Numbered from the stretch's first letter, positions 15,267-26,153 are shown. The stretch: DNA of 64,000 bases from Hydrogenophaga sp. SL48 (GCF_021729865.1 NZ_CP063400.1:558001-622000); one strand, 5' to 3'. Notes: generated by a model not told the origin, from the letters alone. Translations and numbers: made by a program.

Positions 15267-16643
15267 TCAGATCAGGCGCGCGATCAGCGCGCCTTCGGTC
15301 GGCGCACCCAGCGGCACCCAGACGCGGATCGGGCTGCCCTGCGCGACCTCGATGGCCTCGCCGTCCTGGTTGCGCATGGCGTCCAGCTGCACGATGCGGT
15401 TGCCGCCGGGGTGGATCACCTCCAGCCGGTCGCCCACGGCGAAGCGGTTCTTGGCCTCGACCTCGGTCCAGCCGTCTTCGCGCACCTGCAGCACCTCGCC
15501 CACGAACTGGCTGCGCTGGCTGGCCGAGTGGCCGGTGATGTAGTTCTGGTAGTCCTGCGCCGGGCGGCGCTCCATCAGGCCGCCGGTGTAGCCGCGGTTG
15601 GACAGGCCTTCGAGTTCGAGCAGCAGCTCGGGGTTGAAGGGCTTGCCGGCCACGGCGTCGTCGATGGCGCGGCGGTACACCTGCGCGGTGCGCGCCACGT
15701 AGTAGTGGCTCTTGGTGCGGCCCTCGATCTTGAGCGAATCGATGCCCATGGCCGCCAGCTTGCCCACGTGCTCGACGGCACGCAGGTCCTTGCTGTTCAT
15801 GATGTAGGTACCGTGCTCGTCTTCCATGATCGGCATCAGCTCGCCCGGTCGGCCGGCTTCTTCGATCAGCCAGACCTTGTGGGCCTCGGGGTGGCGCTGG
15901 CCGTTGCCCACGGTGGAGAAGGCGCTCGCCGCTTCTTCGTCTTCCTGCGCGAAGTTGAAGCCGTCGAGCTGGGCCAGCGGCACGGCTTCACCGGTGTCGG
16001 TGTCGGTGGTCGCGGCCTGGGTCTTGTATTCCCAGCGGCAGGCGTTGGTGCAGGTGCCCTGGTTGGGGTCGCGGCGGTTGAAGTAGCCGCTGAGCAGGCA
16101 GCGGCCCGAATACGCGATGCACAGCGCGCCGTGCACGAAGACTTCCAGCTCGATGTCGGGGCAGTCGTTGCGGATCGCGGCCACCTCGTCGAGGCTCAAT
16201 TCGCGGCTCAGGATGATGCGGCTCACGCCCTGCTTGTGCCAGAACTTCACCGCCGCGCTGTTGGTGGTGTTGGCCTGCACAGAGAGGTGGATCGGCACCT
16301 CGGGCCAGAGGCCTTTCTCCATCTGCTCGCGCACCAGCATGATCAGGCCGGCGTCGGCCATGATGAGCGCGTCGGGCCGGAGCTCCACCACCGGCTGCAG
16401 GTCGCGCAGGTAGGTGCGCAGCTTGTCGTTGTGCGCGATCAGGTTGCTGGTGACGAAGAATTTTTTGCCGCGCGCGTGGGCCTCTTCGATGCCCTGCGCG
16501 ATCTGTTCCATGCGGAACTCGTTGTTGCGCGCGCGCAAGGAATAGCGCGGTTGCCCGGCATACACGGCGTCGGCGCCAAAGTCGTAGGCGGCGCGCATGC
16601 GTTGCAGCGTGCCGGCGGGGAGCAGGAGTTCGGGGGCTTTCAT
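15267..16643 (-). CDS. trhP: Peptidase U32-family tRNA hydroxylation protein TrhP (YegQ)
   Basis: Full-length U32 family protein (458 aa; E. coli YegQ is similar in length). It begins MKAPELLLPAGTLQRMRAAY, then has VYAGQPRYSLRARNNEF, FVHGALCIAYSGRCLLSGYF, and the Cys-rich segment NQGTCTNACRWEY, which carries the Cys residues thought to hold an iron-sulphur cluster. YegQ/TrhP is needed, with prephenate as hydroxyl source, for 5-hydroxyuridine at tRNA position 34; the family name 'peptidase' is historical. ATG 16643 starts the conserved N-terminus, and the upstream in-frame extension is not conserved in pattern. It converges with the membrane protein gene to its left across the palindromic repeat, and stands alone. 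Confidence 0.88.
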   Translation of the reverse strand: MKAPELLLPAGTLQRMRAAYDFGADAVYAGQPRYSLRARNNEFRMEQIAQGIEEAHARGKKFFVTSNLIAHNDKLRTYLRDLQPVVELRPDALIMADAGLIMLVREQMEKGLWPEVPIHLSVQANTTNSAAVKFWHKQGVSRIILSRELSLDEVAAIRNDCPDIELEVFVHGALCIAYSGRCLLSGYFNRRDPNQGTCTNACRWEYKTQAATTDTDTGEAVPLAQLDGFNFAQEDEEAASAFSTVGNGQRHPEAHKVWLIEEAGRPGELMPIMEDEHGTYIMNSKDLRAVEHVGKLAAMGIDSLKIEGRTKSHYYVARTAQVYRRAIDDAVAGKPFNPELLLELEGLSNRGYTGGLMERRPAQDYQNYITGHSASQRSQFVGEVLQVREDGWTEVEAKNRFAVGDRLEVIHPGGNRIVQLDAMRNQDGEAIEVAQGSPIRVWVPLGAPTEGALIARLI

Positions 16644-16840
16644 CACACCCGGGATTGTCCCGCAAAGCCCGGGGTGTTTCCAGCGAAGGTGGCGGCGTGT
16701 TCGCCAGCGCACAGACGTTTCCGAAACGCCCCGCTACGCTGAGCCCACGCTGGTTGGACACACAGGTCTGACCGGCCACAAGGGTGATCCGGGCGACCCA
16801 CGCCCCACCCGCCACAACCGCTTCCGCACAAGGATTCCCC

Positions 16841-17170
16841 ATGAAAAACATCGCATTGATCTTGACGCTGCTGTCCACCATCGGCCTGGCCGCCTGCGAC
16901 CGCACCCCCGTGGTGGTCAACACACCGCCCGCCACCGTGACGGTGCCCGGCCCCGCCGGTCCTGCGGGCGCATCGGGCGCCACCGGCGCCACGGGGCTGC
17001 AGGGTGACACCGGTGGTCAGGGGGTCCAGGGCAGCACGGGAGCCCAGGGCTACACCGGCGACCAGGGCGCCACGGGCACCCAGGGCGAAGAGGGGAAGAC
17101 CGGCAAGACCGGCGGCAGCACCACCGTGATCATCGAGCCGGCCGCCCCGGCCCCGGCTCCCGCCAATTGA
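16841..17170 (+). CDS. Collagen-like lipoprotein, 109 aa
   Basis: The signal peptide [19 protein letters not shown] ends in the lipobox LAAC. After a short Pro/Val/Thr linker come about 18 Gly-x-y triplets ([20 protein letters not shown] and onward), then a Thr/Val patch and a Pro/Ala C-terminus ending APAPAN. The Gly-x-y run should form a collagen-like triple helix on the envelope surface or in the periplasm, with lipidation at Cys19. Such short bacterial collagen-like proteins are often surface spacers; no specific role is shown here. ATG 16841 is preceded by AAGGATTCCCC. It is followed 30 bases later by a DUF3309 gene on the same strand. Confidence 0.8.
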   Translation: MKNIALILTLLSTIGLAACDRTPVVVNTPPATVTVPGPAGPAGASGATGATGLQGDTGGQGVQGSTGAQGYTGDQGATGTQGEEGKTGKTGGSTTVIIEPAAPAPAPAN

Positions 17171-17200
17171 GCTTCACCCAGCCACACACAGGAGCCCATC

Positions 17201-17359
17201 ATGAGCCTTGGAACCATATTGCTGATTGTGCTGATCCTGATGCTGATCGGTGTCTTTCCCACCTGGTCGCACAGCAAAAGCTGGGGCTACGGGCCCACCG
17301 GCGGGCTGGGGCTGGTGGTGGTCATCCTGATCGTGCTGGTGCTGATGGGGCGCATCTGA
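17201..17359 (+). CDS. DUF3309 small membrane protein, 52 aa
   Basis: A 52-residue protein (MSLGTILLIVLILMLIGVFP ... YGPTGGLGLVVVILIVLVLM) with two hydrophobic segments separated by PTWSHSKSWGYGP, the DUF3309 signature. Family members are tiny inner-membrane proteins of unknown function, common in proteobacteria and often stress-related by context. ATG 17201 follows CAGGAGCCCATC, giving a clear start. It probably shares a transcript with the collagen-like lipoprotein 30 bases upstream. Confidence 0.8.
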   Translation: MSLGTILLIVLILMLIGVFPTWSHSKSWGYGPTGGLGLVVVILIVLVLMGRI

Positions 17360-17400
17360 TCACCTTCTCCCCATGCCCCTGAGCGACGCTCCGGAGCAGG

Positions 17401-17437
17401 CCACGGTGCCGGATGGACCCGTGGCCGTTCAACGGCC
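17401..17437. promoter_or_regulatory. Hairpins in the acnA upstream region
   Basis: CCACGG...CCGTGG (17401-17424) is followed by the near-perfect palindrome GGCCGTT-C-AACGGCC (17423-17437). They lie between DUF3309 and acnA and could be a terminator of the small operon or an acnA leader element; no U-tract follows, so neither is firm. Confidence 0.3.
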
Positions 17438-17526
17438 GTGACGGGGTCATATCCACTACAGACAGCGAGGTGATGGCCTGAGCGGCAAGAATGGTCCGGT
17501 CGGGAATCCTCCCGAAGGAGTCGTTC

Positions 17527-20430
17527 ATGCCATCCCGCGTTGATTTCGCCCATCCGTTTGCCGCCACCGTCAAGACCTTCCGGACGGCGTCCGGCAAGAG
17601 CGGACGTTTCTATTCCCTGCCAGCCCTGGCGAAACAGCACCCCCAGGTGAGCCGCCTGCCGGTGTCGCTGCGCATCGTGCTGGAGAGTGTGCTCAGGCAC
17701 TGCGATGGTGAGCGCGTGCTGCCCGAGCAGGTGGTGCGCCTGGCCAACTGGCAGCCCAACGCCGAACGCACCGACGAAATTCCCTTCACCGTGGCGCGTG
17801 TCGTGTTGCAGGACTTCACCGGTGTGCCCCTGCTCGCCGATCTGGCCGCCATGCGCAGCACCGCGCTGCGCCTCGGCCAGGACCCCCGCAAGATCGAACC
17901 GCTGGTGCCGGTGGACCTGGTGGTGGACCACTCGGTCATGGTCGACCACTACGGCACGAAGAGCGCGCTCGACCTCAACATGAAGCTGGAGTTCCAGCGC
18001 AACCGCGAGCGCTACCAGTTCCTGAAATGGGGCATGCAGGCCTTCGAGACCTTCGGCGTCGTGCCGCCGGGCTTTGGCATCGTGCACCAGGTCAACCTGG
18101 AGTACCTGGCGCGCGGCGTGCACATGAAGGGCGGTCTCTACTACCCCGACACCCTGGTCGGCACCGACAGCCACACCACCATGATCAACGGCATCGGCGT
18201 GGTGGGCTGGGGTGTGGGCGGCATCGAGGCCGAGGCCGCCATGCTGGGCCAGCCGGTGTCTTTCCTCACGCCCGACGTGGTGGGCTTCGAGCTCACCGGC
18301 CGCCTGCGCGAGGGCTGCACCGCGACCGACCTGGTGCTGACCGTGACCGAGATCCTGCGCCGCCACAAGGTGGTGGGCAAGTTCGTCGAGTTCTTCGGTG
18401 AGGGCACGGCCTCACTGTCGTTGCCCGACCGCGCGACCATCGCCAACATGGCGCCCGAATACGGCGCCACCATGGGCTTCTTTCCGGTGGATCACAAGAC
18501 GCTCGACTACTTCCGGGGCACCGGCCGCAGCGCGGCCGAAATCGAGGCCTTCGAGGCCTACTTCCGTGCGCAGGGACTGTTTGGCGTGCCCGGCGCCGAG
18601 GGGGCTTCGCAGGCTAGCGGTGAAATCCTCTATTCGCAGGTGGTCACGCTGGACCTGGGCCAGGTGACGCCCAGCCTCGCCGGCCCCAAGCGCCCGCAGG
18701 ACCGCATCGAACTCGGCCGGGTGTCGCAGCAGTTCGCCGAGCTGTTCAGCCTGCCCGCCGCGCAAAACGGCTTCAACCGCCCGGCGGCGCTGTTGCACAC
18801 GCGCCACCAGCCCGAGCTGGGTGAGCCGGCCGACACCCTGGCGCCCGAGAAGGCGACGCCCACGCCCGCTGGCGCGCCGCGCTTTGTGGCCGAGATGGAA
18901 GCCAACAAGCCCGCGCGTGCCACCGCCCGTGCCGCGACCGAACCCCCTTCGCACGCCGTGCAGAAAAAGCTGTCCATCGGCAACGGCGACGTGCTGATCG
19001 CCGCCATCACCAGCTGCACCAACACCAGCAACCCCAGCGTGCTGCTGGCCGCCGGCCTGCTGGCGAAGAAGGCGGTCGAGGCCGGGCTCAGGGTGCAGCC
19101 GCACATCAAGACCTCGCTCGCGCCGGGCTCGCGCATCGTCACCGAGTACCTGACCCGCACCGGGCTGCTGCCGTACCTGGAAAAGCTGGGCTTCTCGCTC
19201 GCGGGCTACGGCTGCACCACCTGCATCGGCAACGCCGGCGACCTCACGCCCGAGCTCAACGCCGTCATCACGCAGAACGACCTGGTCTGCGCCGCCGTGC
19301 TCTCGGGCAACCGCAATTTCGAAGCCCGTATCCACCCCAACCTCAAGGCCAACTTCCTGGCCAGCCCGCCGCTGGTGGTGGCCTACGCCATCGCCGGGAC
19401 CGTGTTGCGCGACCTCATGACCGAGCCCGTCGGCTTCGGCCCCCGGGGCAAGGCGGTGTACCTGGGCGACATCTGGCCGTCCAGCGACGAGATTCATGCG
19501 CTGCTGAAGTACGCGATGCACGGCAAGGCCTACCGCGAAAACTACGAGCGCATCGCCACCGAGCCGGGCAAGCTCTGGGAGCACATCCGTGGCGTGGACG
19601 GTCTGGCCTACACCTGGCCCCAGAGCACCTACATCGCCGAGCCGCCCTTCTTCGAGGGTTTCGAACTGGACACGCCCCCCAGCCTGTCGGCCTCGGTCCG
19701 TGGCGCGCGCATCATGGCCTTGTTCGGCGACTCGATCACCACCGACCACATCTCGCCTGCGGGCTCGATCCAGGAGCAGTCCCCCGCGGGCCAGTGGTTG
19801 CTCGCACACGGGGTGCTGAAGGCCGACTTCAACAGCTACGGCGCGCGGCGCGGCAACCACGAGGTGATGATGCGTGGCACCTTTGCCAACGTGCGCATCA
19901 AGAACCTGATGCTGCCCGCTGGCCCCGACGGATCGCGCGAAGAGGGCGGCCGGACGATCTACCAGCACGAGGGTACCGGCCAGGGCCAGACCATGAGCAT
20001 CTTCGACGCCGCCATGCGCTACCGCGGGGCGCAGGTGCCGACGGTGGTGTTCGCGGGCGAGGAGTACGGCACCGGCTCCAGCCGCGACTGGGCCGCCAAG
20101 GGCACCCAGTTGCTGGGCATCAAGGCCGTGATCGCGCGCAGCTTCGAGCGCATCCACCGCAGCAACCTGGTGGGCATGGGGGTGTTGCCGCTGCAGTTCC
20201 AGGACGGTGAATCCTGGGAGCGGCTCGGCCTGACCGGGGAAGAGGTGATCGACGTGCTGCCGCCGGCCGACCTGCAGCCGCAGAGTGAAGCCCGGCTGGT
20301 GATCACCGGACCGGACGGCCGCCGCCGCGACATCCCGCTGGTGCTGCGCATCGACACGCCGATGGAAGTGAACCATTTCCGTGCCGGTGGAATCCTCCCC
20401 CATGTGCTCAGGCAATTGTTGAGCGCTTGA
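17527..20430 (+). CDS. acnA: Aconitate hydratase A (iron-regulated type)
   Basis: Converts citrate to isocitrate in the TCA cycle with a [4Fe-4S] cluster. The cluster ligands are visible: Cys497 in [10 protein letters not shown] and Cys563/Cys566 in YGCTTCIGN. Other signatures are [33 protein letters not shown] and [16 protein letters not shown]. At 967 residues it is longer than E. coli AcnA (about 890). The extra length lies mainly in a Pro/Ala-rich linker before the first Cys (about residues 420-485), where the ligands are shifted by about 62. ATG 17527 has GAAGGAG upstream. It stands alone on its strand, with hairpins in the leader. Confidence 0.95.
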   Translation: MPSRVDFAHPFAATVKTFRTASGKSGRFYSLPALAKQHPQVSRLPVSLRIVLESVLRHCDGERVLPEQVVRLANWQPNAERTDEIPFTVARVVLQDFTGVPLLADLAAMRSTALRLGQDPRKIEPLVPVDLVVDHSVMVDHYGTKSALDLNMKLEFQRNRERYQFLKWGMQAFETFGVVPPGFGIVHQVNLEYLARGVHMKGGLYYPDTLVGTDSHTTMINGIGVVGWGVGGIEAEAAMLGQPVSFLTPDVVGFELTGRLREGCTATDLVLTVTEILRRHKVVGKFVEFFGEGTASLSLPDRATIANMAPEYGATMGFFPVDHKTLDYFRGTGRSAAEIEAFEAYFRAQGLFGVPGAEGASQASGEILYSQVVTLDLGQVTPSLAGPKRPQDRIELGRVSQQFAELFSLPAAQNGFNRPAALLHTRHQPELGEPADTLAPEKATPTPAGAPRFVAEMEANKPARATARAATEPPSHAVQKKLSIGNGDVLIAAITSCTNTSNPSVLLAAGLLAKKAVEAGLRVQPHIKTSLAPGSRIVTEYLTRTGLLPYLEKLGFSLAGYGCTTCIGNAGDLTPELNAVITQNDLVCAAVLSGNRNFEARIHPNLKANFLASPPLVVAYAIAGTVLRDLMTEPVGFGPRGKAVYLGDIWPSSDEIHALLKYAMHGKAYRENYERIATEPGKLWEHIRGVDGLAYTWPQSTYIAEPPFFEGFELDTPPSLSASVRGARIMALFGDSITTDHISPAGSIQEQSPAGQWLLAHGVLKADFNSYGARRGNHEVMMRGTFANVRIKNLMLPAGPDGSREEGGRTIYQHEGTGQGQTMSIFDAAMRYRGAQVPTVVFAGEEYGTGSSRDWAAKGTQLLGIKAVIARSFERIHRSNLVGMGVLPLQFQDGESWERLGLTGEEVIDVLPPADLQPQSEARLVITGPDGRRRDIPLVLRIDTPMEVNHFRAGGILPHVLRQLLSA

Positions 20431-20494
20431 GCCGCCCCTTCTAACGCGGCATGATGTGTCTGAACCGCCGGCCCCCGGCGCACCAGGAGTCGCC

Positions 20495-21415
20495 ATGCGA
20501 AAGCCTGCCCTGTACAGCCGATCGGCACGCGCCGCCCCTGTGGCAGAGCCCGTGGGGGACGGCGCGGCGGCGGCCCCGCCGGCCTCGGGCACGGTGTCCC
20601 GGCGGTCGCGCTGGCGCTCCGGCCTTTCCGCCGCCGCCGTCAACCCGCGCGTGATGTGGGCGGCGCTGGCCCTGCTCGGCGCCCTGTTGCTGGCCTCGGT
20701 GTGGCAACAGTCGACGCGAAGTCCCAAGGCGCTCACGCAAAAAGACATCGACGCCGCCGTGCTGCGCACGCTCACCACACAGAACCTGCCTTCTCGCGCG
20801 GCCCGCGCCGCCGAGAAAATCCGCCCCGCCGTGGTGCGCGTGGTGTCCTACGTGAAGAACAAGAAGGGCGAAGACGTGGAACACGGCGTGGGCACCGGCG
20901 TGGTCATCACCGACAAGGGCATCATCCTCACCAACCTGCACGTGGTGCAGTCGGCCCAGACCATCAAGCTGGTGTTTGCCGACGGCTCCGAGTCGGGCGC
21001 CCACATCGCGGGCGTGCAGGCCCAGCACGATCTCGCCGTGCTGCAGGCGCGGGTGATTCCGGACGACTTTCACGCCGCCACGCTGCGCACCACGGCCGAC
21101 CTGGTGCCGGGAGACGAGGTGGTGGCCGTGGGGTTCCCCTTCGGCATCGGGCCCTCGACCTCGGCGGGCGTGATCTCCGGCCTGGGGCGTGCCTTCAAGT
21201 CACCCGAGGGCGAGCAGGAAATCAACAACCTGATCCAGTTCGACGCCGCCGCCAACCCGGGCAATTCCGGCGGGCCGCTGGTCACCATGGACGGCGAGGT
21301 GGTCGGCATCGTCACCGGCATCCTCAACCCCACCAGCCACCGGACCTTCGTGGGCATCGGTTTTGCTGTACCGATCGAAAGTGCGGCGGGTGCCGCCGGT
21401 CTCCCCCCCTTCTGA
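20495..21415 (+). CDS. Membrane-anchored trypsin-like (S1C, DegP-type) serine protease without PDZ domain
   Basis: 306-residue S1-family protease. A basic N-terminus and one transmembrane segment (MWAALALLGALLLASVW, about residues 54-70) anchor it with the catalytic domain in the periplasm. The triad is visible: His149 in TNLHVVQSA, Asp179 in QHDLAVLQA and Ser258 in NPGNSGGPL. The protein ends shortly after the protease domain (IGFAVPIES...), so the PDZ domains of DegP/DegS are missing. ATG 20495 follows CAGGAGTCGCC; the frame is open to 20456 upstream. It lies 13 bases before a MoxR ATPase gene, and so may belong to the MoxR-DUF58-VWA operon. Confidence 0.85.
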   Translation: MRKPALYSRSARAAPVAEPVGDGAAAAPPASGTVSRRSRWRSGLSAAAVNPRVMWAALALLGALLLASVWQQSTRSPKALTQKDIDAAVLRTLTTQNLPSRAARAAEKIRPAVVRVVSYVKNKKGEDVEHGVGTGVVITDKGIILTNLHVVQSAQTIKLVFADGSESGAHIAGVQAQHDLAVLQARVIPDDFHAATLRTTADLVPGDEVVAVGFPFGIGPSTSAGVISGLGRAFKSPEGEQEINNLIQFDAAANPGNSGGPLVTMDGEVVGIVTGILNPTSHRTFVGIGFAVPIESAAGAAGLPPF

Positions 21416-21428
21416 ACAGGAGCGATTC

Positions 21429-22430
<1,002 letters not shown>

Positions 22431-22445
22431 ACGGGGATCGGCACC

Positions 22446-23564
22446 ATGCTGTTCGGCCTCTTCAAGTCCAGCGCGCCCGAGCCGCCGCCACCGCCCGCCG
22501 CGGGCACGGGTGAGAAAGCCGATGCCCTGCTGCGCCGTCTGGAATGGACCGTGATCCGCCGGCTCGACGGTCTGCTGCAGGGCGACTACCGCACCCTCAT
22601 GCGCGGCACCGGGCTCGACCTGGCCGACCTGCGCGAGTACCAGCACCACGACGACGTGCGCCACATCGACTGGAACGTCACCGCGCGGCTGCAGCAGCCG
22701 CACGTGCGCGTGTTCACCGAAGACCGCGAGATGGCCGCGTGGTTCCTGCTCGATCTCAGCCCCTCGGTGAATTTCGGCTCGGGTGAGCAGCGCAAGCTCG
22801 AACTGCTGCAGGGGTTTGTCGGCGTGCTCGCGCGCCTGATCAGCCGCCACGGCAACCGCGTGGGCGCGGCGCTGTACGGCGGGCGGGGCCGGGCCGTGGT
22901 GGACACGGTGTTGCCGCCGCGTGGTGGGCGGCTGCAGGTGCTTCGCTTGTTGAACTTGTTGATCACCCCCGACGCGCTGCGCGCGACCCCCTCAAGGGGG
23001 CGACACCAGCCGTCCGTCCTGAGCTCGTCGAAGGGCGGCCCGGCGGTGTCCCCGCGCGACGCCACTTCGGACGGTTCGACCCGCCTGGCCGACCTGCTGC
23101 ACGTGGCCACCCACACCGTGCGCCAGCGCTGCACCGTGTTCGTGGTGTCCGATTTCATCAGCGAGCCCGGCTGGGAGCAGCCGCTGGGCGAGCTGGCGCG
23201 GCGCCATGATGTGGTGGCCGTGCGCCTGCTCGACCCGCTGGAGCTGAACCTGCCCGATCTCGGCCTGATCCATGTGCGCGACGCCGAGACCGGCGAACAG
23301 TTGTTGGTGGACACGCACGACAAGGGCTTTCGCCAGCGCTTCGCGCGCATCGCCGCGCAGCGCGAGGCCCAGCTGCGCGAGAGCCTCACGCGGGCCGGCG
23401 TGGACACGCTGGAGCTGGCCACCGACGACGATCTGGCCGACGCCATCCTGCGCTTCGTGGACCTGCGCCAGCGACGCCAGGGGCTGCGCCGCGGCCTGCC
23501 GTCGCACCTGTCATCGCGCCCGGCCGCACCCTTCCGCCAACGGGCGCAGGAAGGCACCCCATGA
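22446..23564 (+). CDS. DUF58 domain protein of the MoxR module, 372 aa
   Basis: DUF58 signature: LQGDYRTLMRGTGLDLADLR then HIDWNVTARLQQPHVRVFTE in residues 45-95, and a VWA-like C-terminal half (TVFVVSDFISEPGWEQPLGE). It is cytoplasmic and works with the MoxR ATPase and the VWA membrane protein. Residues about 177-212 are unusual: ATPSRGRHQPSVLSSSKGGP and onward are Ser/Pro/Gly-rich and coincide with two short repeat sequences in the DNA. These have apparently been inserted in frame between helix LNLLITPDAL and the normal TRLADLLHVAT. The stop overlaps the next ATG (ATGA). ATG 22446 follows GGGGATCGGCACC. Confidence 0.88.
   Translation: MLFGLFKSSAPEPPPPPAAGTGEKADALLRRLEWTVIRRLDGLLQGDYRTLMRGTGLDLADLREYQHHDDVRHIDWNVTARLQQPHVRVFTEDREMAAWFLLDLSPSVNFGSGEQRKLELLQGFVGVLARLISRHGNRVGAALYGGRGRAVVDTVLPPRGGRLQVLRLLNLLITPDALRATPSRGRHQPSVLSSSKGGPAVSPRDATSDGSTRLADLLHVATHTVRQRCTVFVVSDFISEPGWEQPLGELARRHDVVAVRLLDPLELNLPDLGLIHVRDAETGEQLLVDTHDKGFRQRFARIAAQREAQLRESLTRAGVDTLELATDDDLADAILRFVDLRQRRQGLRRGLPSHLSSRPAAPFRQRAQEGTP
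22975..23040 (+). repeat. Two dispersed short repeats inside the DUF58 coding sequence
   Basis: GACGCGCTGCGCGCGACCCC and CTCAAGGGGG (about 22975-23000) match the core of the intergenic element seen at 27201 and 36534. CCGTCCGTCCTGAGCTCGTC-GAAGGGCGG (23010-23038) resembles a second short palindrome that is widespread in proteobacterial genomes. The reading frame passes through both. Confidence 0.65.
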
Positions 23565-24631
23565 ACGCACTGCCCTTCAGTTTTCTCTGGCCGCAGCTTC
23601 TGTGGCTGCTCCTTCTGTTGCCGCTGCTGGTGCTGCTGTACTGGTGGTTGCTGCGCCGGCGCAAGCAGGCCTCGCTGCGGTTCGCCAGCCTGGCAATAGT
23701 GCGCGAGGCCATGGGCAAGGGCCCGGGCTGGCGCCGCCATGTGCCGCCCGTGTTGCTGCTGCTCGCCTTCGCCGCGATGCTGCTGGCCTCGGCCCGGCCG
23801 GTGGCGACCATCGTGCTGCCGTCCACCCAGCAGACCATCATCCTGGCCATGGACGTGTCGGGCAGCATGCGCGCCACCGACGTGTTGCCCAACCGCCTGG
23901 TGGCTTCGCAAAACGCCGCCAAGGCGTTTCTGAAAGAGCTGCCGCGCCATGTGAAGGTGGGCATCGTGGCCTTTGCCGGATCGGCCCAGGTGGTGCAGCC
24001 CATCACGCTCAGCCGCGAAGACCTCAGCGTCGCCATCGACAAGTTCCAGTTGCAGCGTGCCACCGCCATCGGCAGCGCCATCGTGGTGGCGCTGTCGGAA
24101 CTGTTCCCCGGGCAGGTCGATCTGGCGAGCGTCACCTACGGCCGCAGCAACGACCCGTTTGCGCCGCAGGGCCGGGCCATCGACCAGCCCGGGGCCGAAG
24201 CCGAGAAGAAACCGTTCGAGCCGGTGCCGCCCGGCTCCTACAGCTCCGCCGCGGTCATCCTGCTCACCGACGGCCAGCGCACCACCGGCGTGGACACGGC
24301 CGAGGCGGCCAAGATGGCGGCCGACCGGGGCGTGCGCGTCTACACCGTGGGGGTGGGCACGGTGGACGGGGAGGTGATCGGTTTCGAGGGCTGGTCCATG
24401 CGCGTGCGGCTGGACGAAGAGACGCTGAAGTCCGTGGCCCGTGACACCAAGGGCGAGTACTTCTACGCCGGCACCGCCGAAAACCTCAAGCAGGTCTACG
24501 AATCGCTGAGCACGCGGCTCACGGTGGAGAAGAAGGAAACCGAGGTCTCGGGCCTGCTGGCGCTGGCGGCGGCGCTGCTGGTGCTGATGTCGGCCGGGCT
24601 GTCGCTGTTCTGGTTCAACAGGGTGTTGTAG
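23561..24631 (+). CDS. VWA-domain inner-membrane protein of the MoxR module (BatA-like), 356 aa
   Basis: Two N-terminal hydrophobic segments (about residues 10-30 and 61-78) precede a von Willebrand A domain. Its metal-ion site DVSGSM is at residues 98-103 and LLTDG comes later. A C-terminal membrane span (about residues 330-352) closes the protein. BatA/TerF-like VWA proteins act with a MoxR ATPase in metal-dependent assembly or stress roles; the exact target is not defined. ATGA overlap with the DUF58 gene confirms the start and coupling. It is the last gene of the module; a 219-base gap with no recognisable gene follows. Confidence 0.88.
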   Translation: MNALPFSFLWPQLLWLLLLLPLLVLLYWWLLRRRKQASLRFASLAIVREAMGKGPGWRRHVPPVLLLLAFAAMLLASARPVATIVLPSTQQTIILAMDVSGSMRATDVLPNRLVASQNAAKAFLKELPRHVKVGIVAFAGSAQVVQPITLSREDLSVAIDKFQLQRATAIGSAIVVALSELFPGQVDLASVTYGRSNDPFAPQGRAIDQPGAEAEKKPFEPVPPGSYSSAAVILLTDGQRTTGVDTAEAAKMAADRGVRVYTVGVGTVDGEVIGFEGWSMRVRLDEETLKSVARDTKGEYFYAGTAENLKQVYESLSTRLTVEKKETEVSGLLALAAALLVLMSAGLSLFWFNRVL

Positions 24632-24850
24632 CCCCCGGCGTCTTCCCCTCTTCGGTGTGAATCCTGGGCTCCAACCTTGCGCGGGTCGTTGCCCATCAGG
24701 GGCGCGAACCCGCTGGGGGTGGCCCTGTTCTGGGGTTCCGAGCCCCCACACGCCGCGCCGTTGCTCCCGACTGGGCGGATTCGCCTTGGGGCGGCTCGGG
24801 CCGAATCGCCTCTGATCTTTATCAACGCTGTTCAGGCTTGCGCGGGCACA

Positions 24851-26077
24851 ATGACTGGCATGACAAACAAGGTGGTGGTGGCGGGCGGCGGCATCGGTGG
24901 CCTGGCCTGTGCATTGGCGCTCGCTCGCGAGGGCGTGGAGGTGGACCTGCTGGAGCAGGCGGCGGCTTTCGGCGAGGTGGGCGCGGGTCTGCAGCTCGGA
25001 CCCAATGCCGTGCGGGTGCTCAACGCCTGGGGCCTGACCGACGCGCTGTGCGCCAGCGCGGCTTTCCCGGAGGCCTTGCATGTCCGCGACGCGCACAGCG
25101 CGAGCCCGCTGGGCCACCTGCGGCTGGGGGCGATGTCGCGAGCGCACTATGGCCAGCCCTACGCCACCCTCCACCGTGCCGACCTGCACAGCCTGCTGCT
25201 GGAGGCGGTGCAGCACGAGCGGCGGGTTCACCTCCACCTCGACACCCGGCTGGCCGGGTACGAAGAAGGCCCCACAGGGGTGAACGTGGCCTGCGAGAAC
25301 GAAACGGTGTTCGAGGCCGACGCGCTGATCGGCGCCGACGGCCTGTGGAGCCGGGTGCGTGCCGAAATGCTGGGTGCACAGCCGGCCCGTGTGAGTGGGC
25401 ACCTGGCGTACCGGGGCATGGTCGCGGCAGAGGACCTGCCCGGGGTGATGCGCGAACCGCTGGTCACGGCCTGGCTGGGTCCGCACCTGCACGTGGTGCA
25501 CTACCCGGTGCGGCGCGGCGAATGGTTCAACGTGGTGGCGGTGGTCGAAGGCATGCTCGGTCGCGGCCACGGCGGACCACCGGGCAGCGACCCGCAAAGC
25601 TGGAGCCATGAAGCGCGGCAGGCCGACCTGCTGCGCACGATCGGCCCGGTCTGCCAGGACCTCAAGGCGATGCTGGACCGTGTGCCCGAGTGGACGCTCT
25701 GGGCGCTCAACGACCGTGCGCCGCTGTCCAGTGCCGCCGAACACGCCAAGGGCCGTGTGGCCTTGCTGGGCGACGCGGCGCATCCGCTGCGGCCCTACCT
25801 GGCGCAGGGCGCCGCGATGGCGCTGGAAGACGCGTGGACGCTGGGCCGCCTGGTGGGTGCGGCCGGTGGTGCGCCCGACTGGCCCGGGCTGTTCGCGCGT
25901 TACGCCGACACGCGCTGGCAGCGCAACGCCCGCGTGCAGAGCCGCTCGCAGCGCAACGGCACCATCTTTCACGCCAGCGGGCCACTGCGCTGGGCGCGCA
26001 ACGTGTCGATGGCCCTGCTCGGTGAGTCGCTGATCGACAACCCCTGGCTGTACAGCGGCCCGCCGGAGCCTGTGTAA
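24851..26077 (+). CDS. FAD-dependent aromatic monooxygenase (salicylate hydroxylase-like), 408 aa
   Basis: Group A flavoprotein monooxygenase. The FAD-binding GxGxxG is VVVAGGGIGGLACALALARE near the N-terminus, the DG motif is DALIGADGLWSRVR, and the GD motif is RVALLGDAAHPLRPYLAQGA. Such enzymes hydroxylate substrates like salicylate or 3-hydroxybenzoate; the substrate cannot be read here. ATG 24851 and ATG 24860 (MTNKVVVAGG) are both possible starts with no clear ribosome site; I use 24851. The following gene on the same strand is a Bug-type binding protein, as is common for aromatic or organic-acid uptake and breakdown sets. Confidence 0.85.
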   Translation: MTGMTNKVVVAGGGIGGLACALALAREGVEVDLLEQAAAFGEVGAGLQLGPNAVRVLNAWGLTDALCASAAFPEALHVRDAHSASPLGHLRLGAMSRAHYGQPYATLHRADLHSLLLEAVQHERRVHLHLDTRLAGYEEGPTGVNVACENETVFEADALIGADGLWSRVRAEMLGAQPARVSGHLAYRGMVAAEDLPGVMREPLVTAWLGPHLHVVHYPVRRGEWFNVVAVVEGMLGRGHGGPPGSDPQSWSHEARQADLLRTIGPVCQDLKAMLDRVPEWTLWALNDRAPLSSAAEHAKGRVALLGDAAHPLRPYLAQGAAMALEDAWTLGRLVGAAGGAPDWPGLFARYADTRWQRNARVQSRSQRNGTIFHASGPLRWARNVSMALLGESLIDNPWLYSGPPEPV

Positions 26078-26153
26078 CCCCCCTGCGCCGCTGCGCGGCT
26101 TCCCCCCAGGGGGACCTACACCAGTGGCCGGGCGAAGCCCGTTCCACGGTGTG
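26078..26153 (+). repeat. Dispersed intergenic repeat, forward copy
   Basis: CGCCGCTGCGCGGCTTCCCC then CCAGGGGG and GGCCGGGCGAAGCCCGTTCC. It is a diverged copy of the element at 27201, between the monooxygenase and Bug genes. It can fold as two hairpins. Confidence 0.6.

Noticed and set aside
24632..24850. Small gene between the VWA protein and the monooxygenase
   Set aside because: The open frame is Pro/Arg/Gly-rich with no ribosome site; the gap holds GC-rich inverted repeats only.
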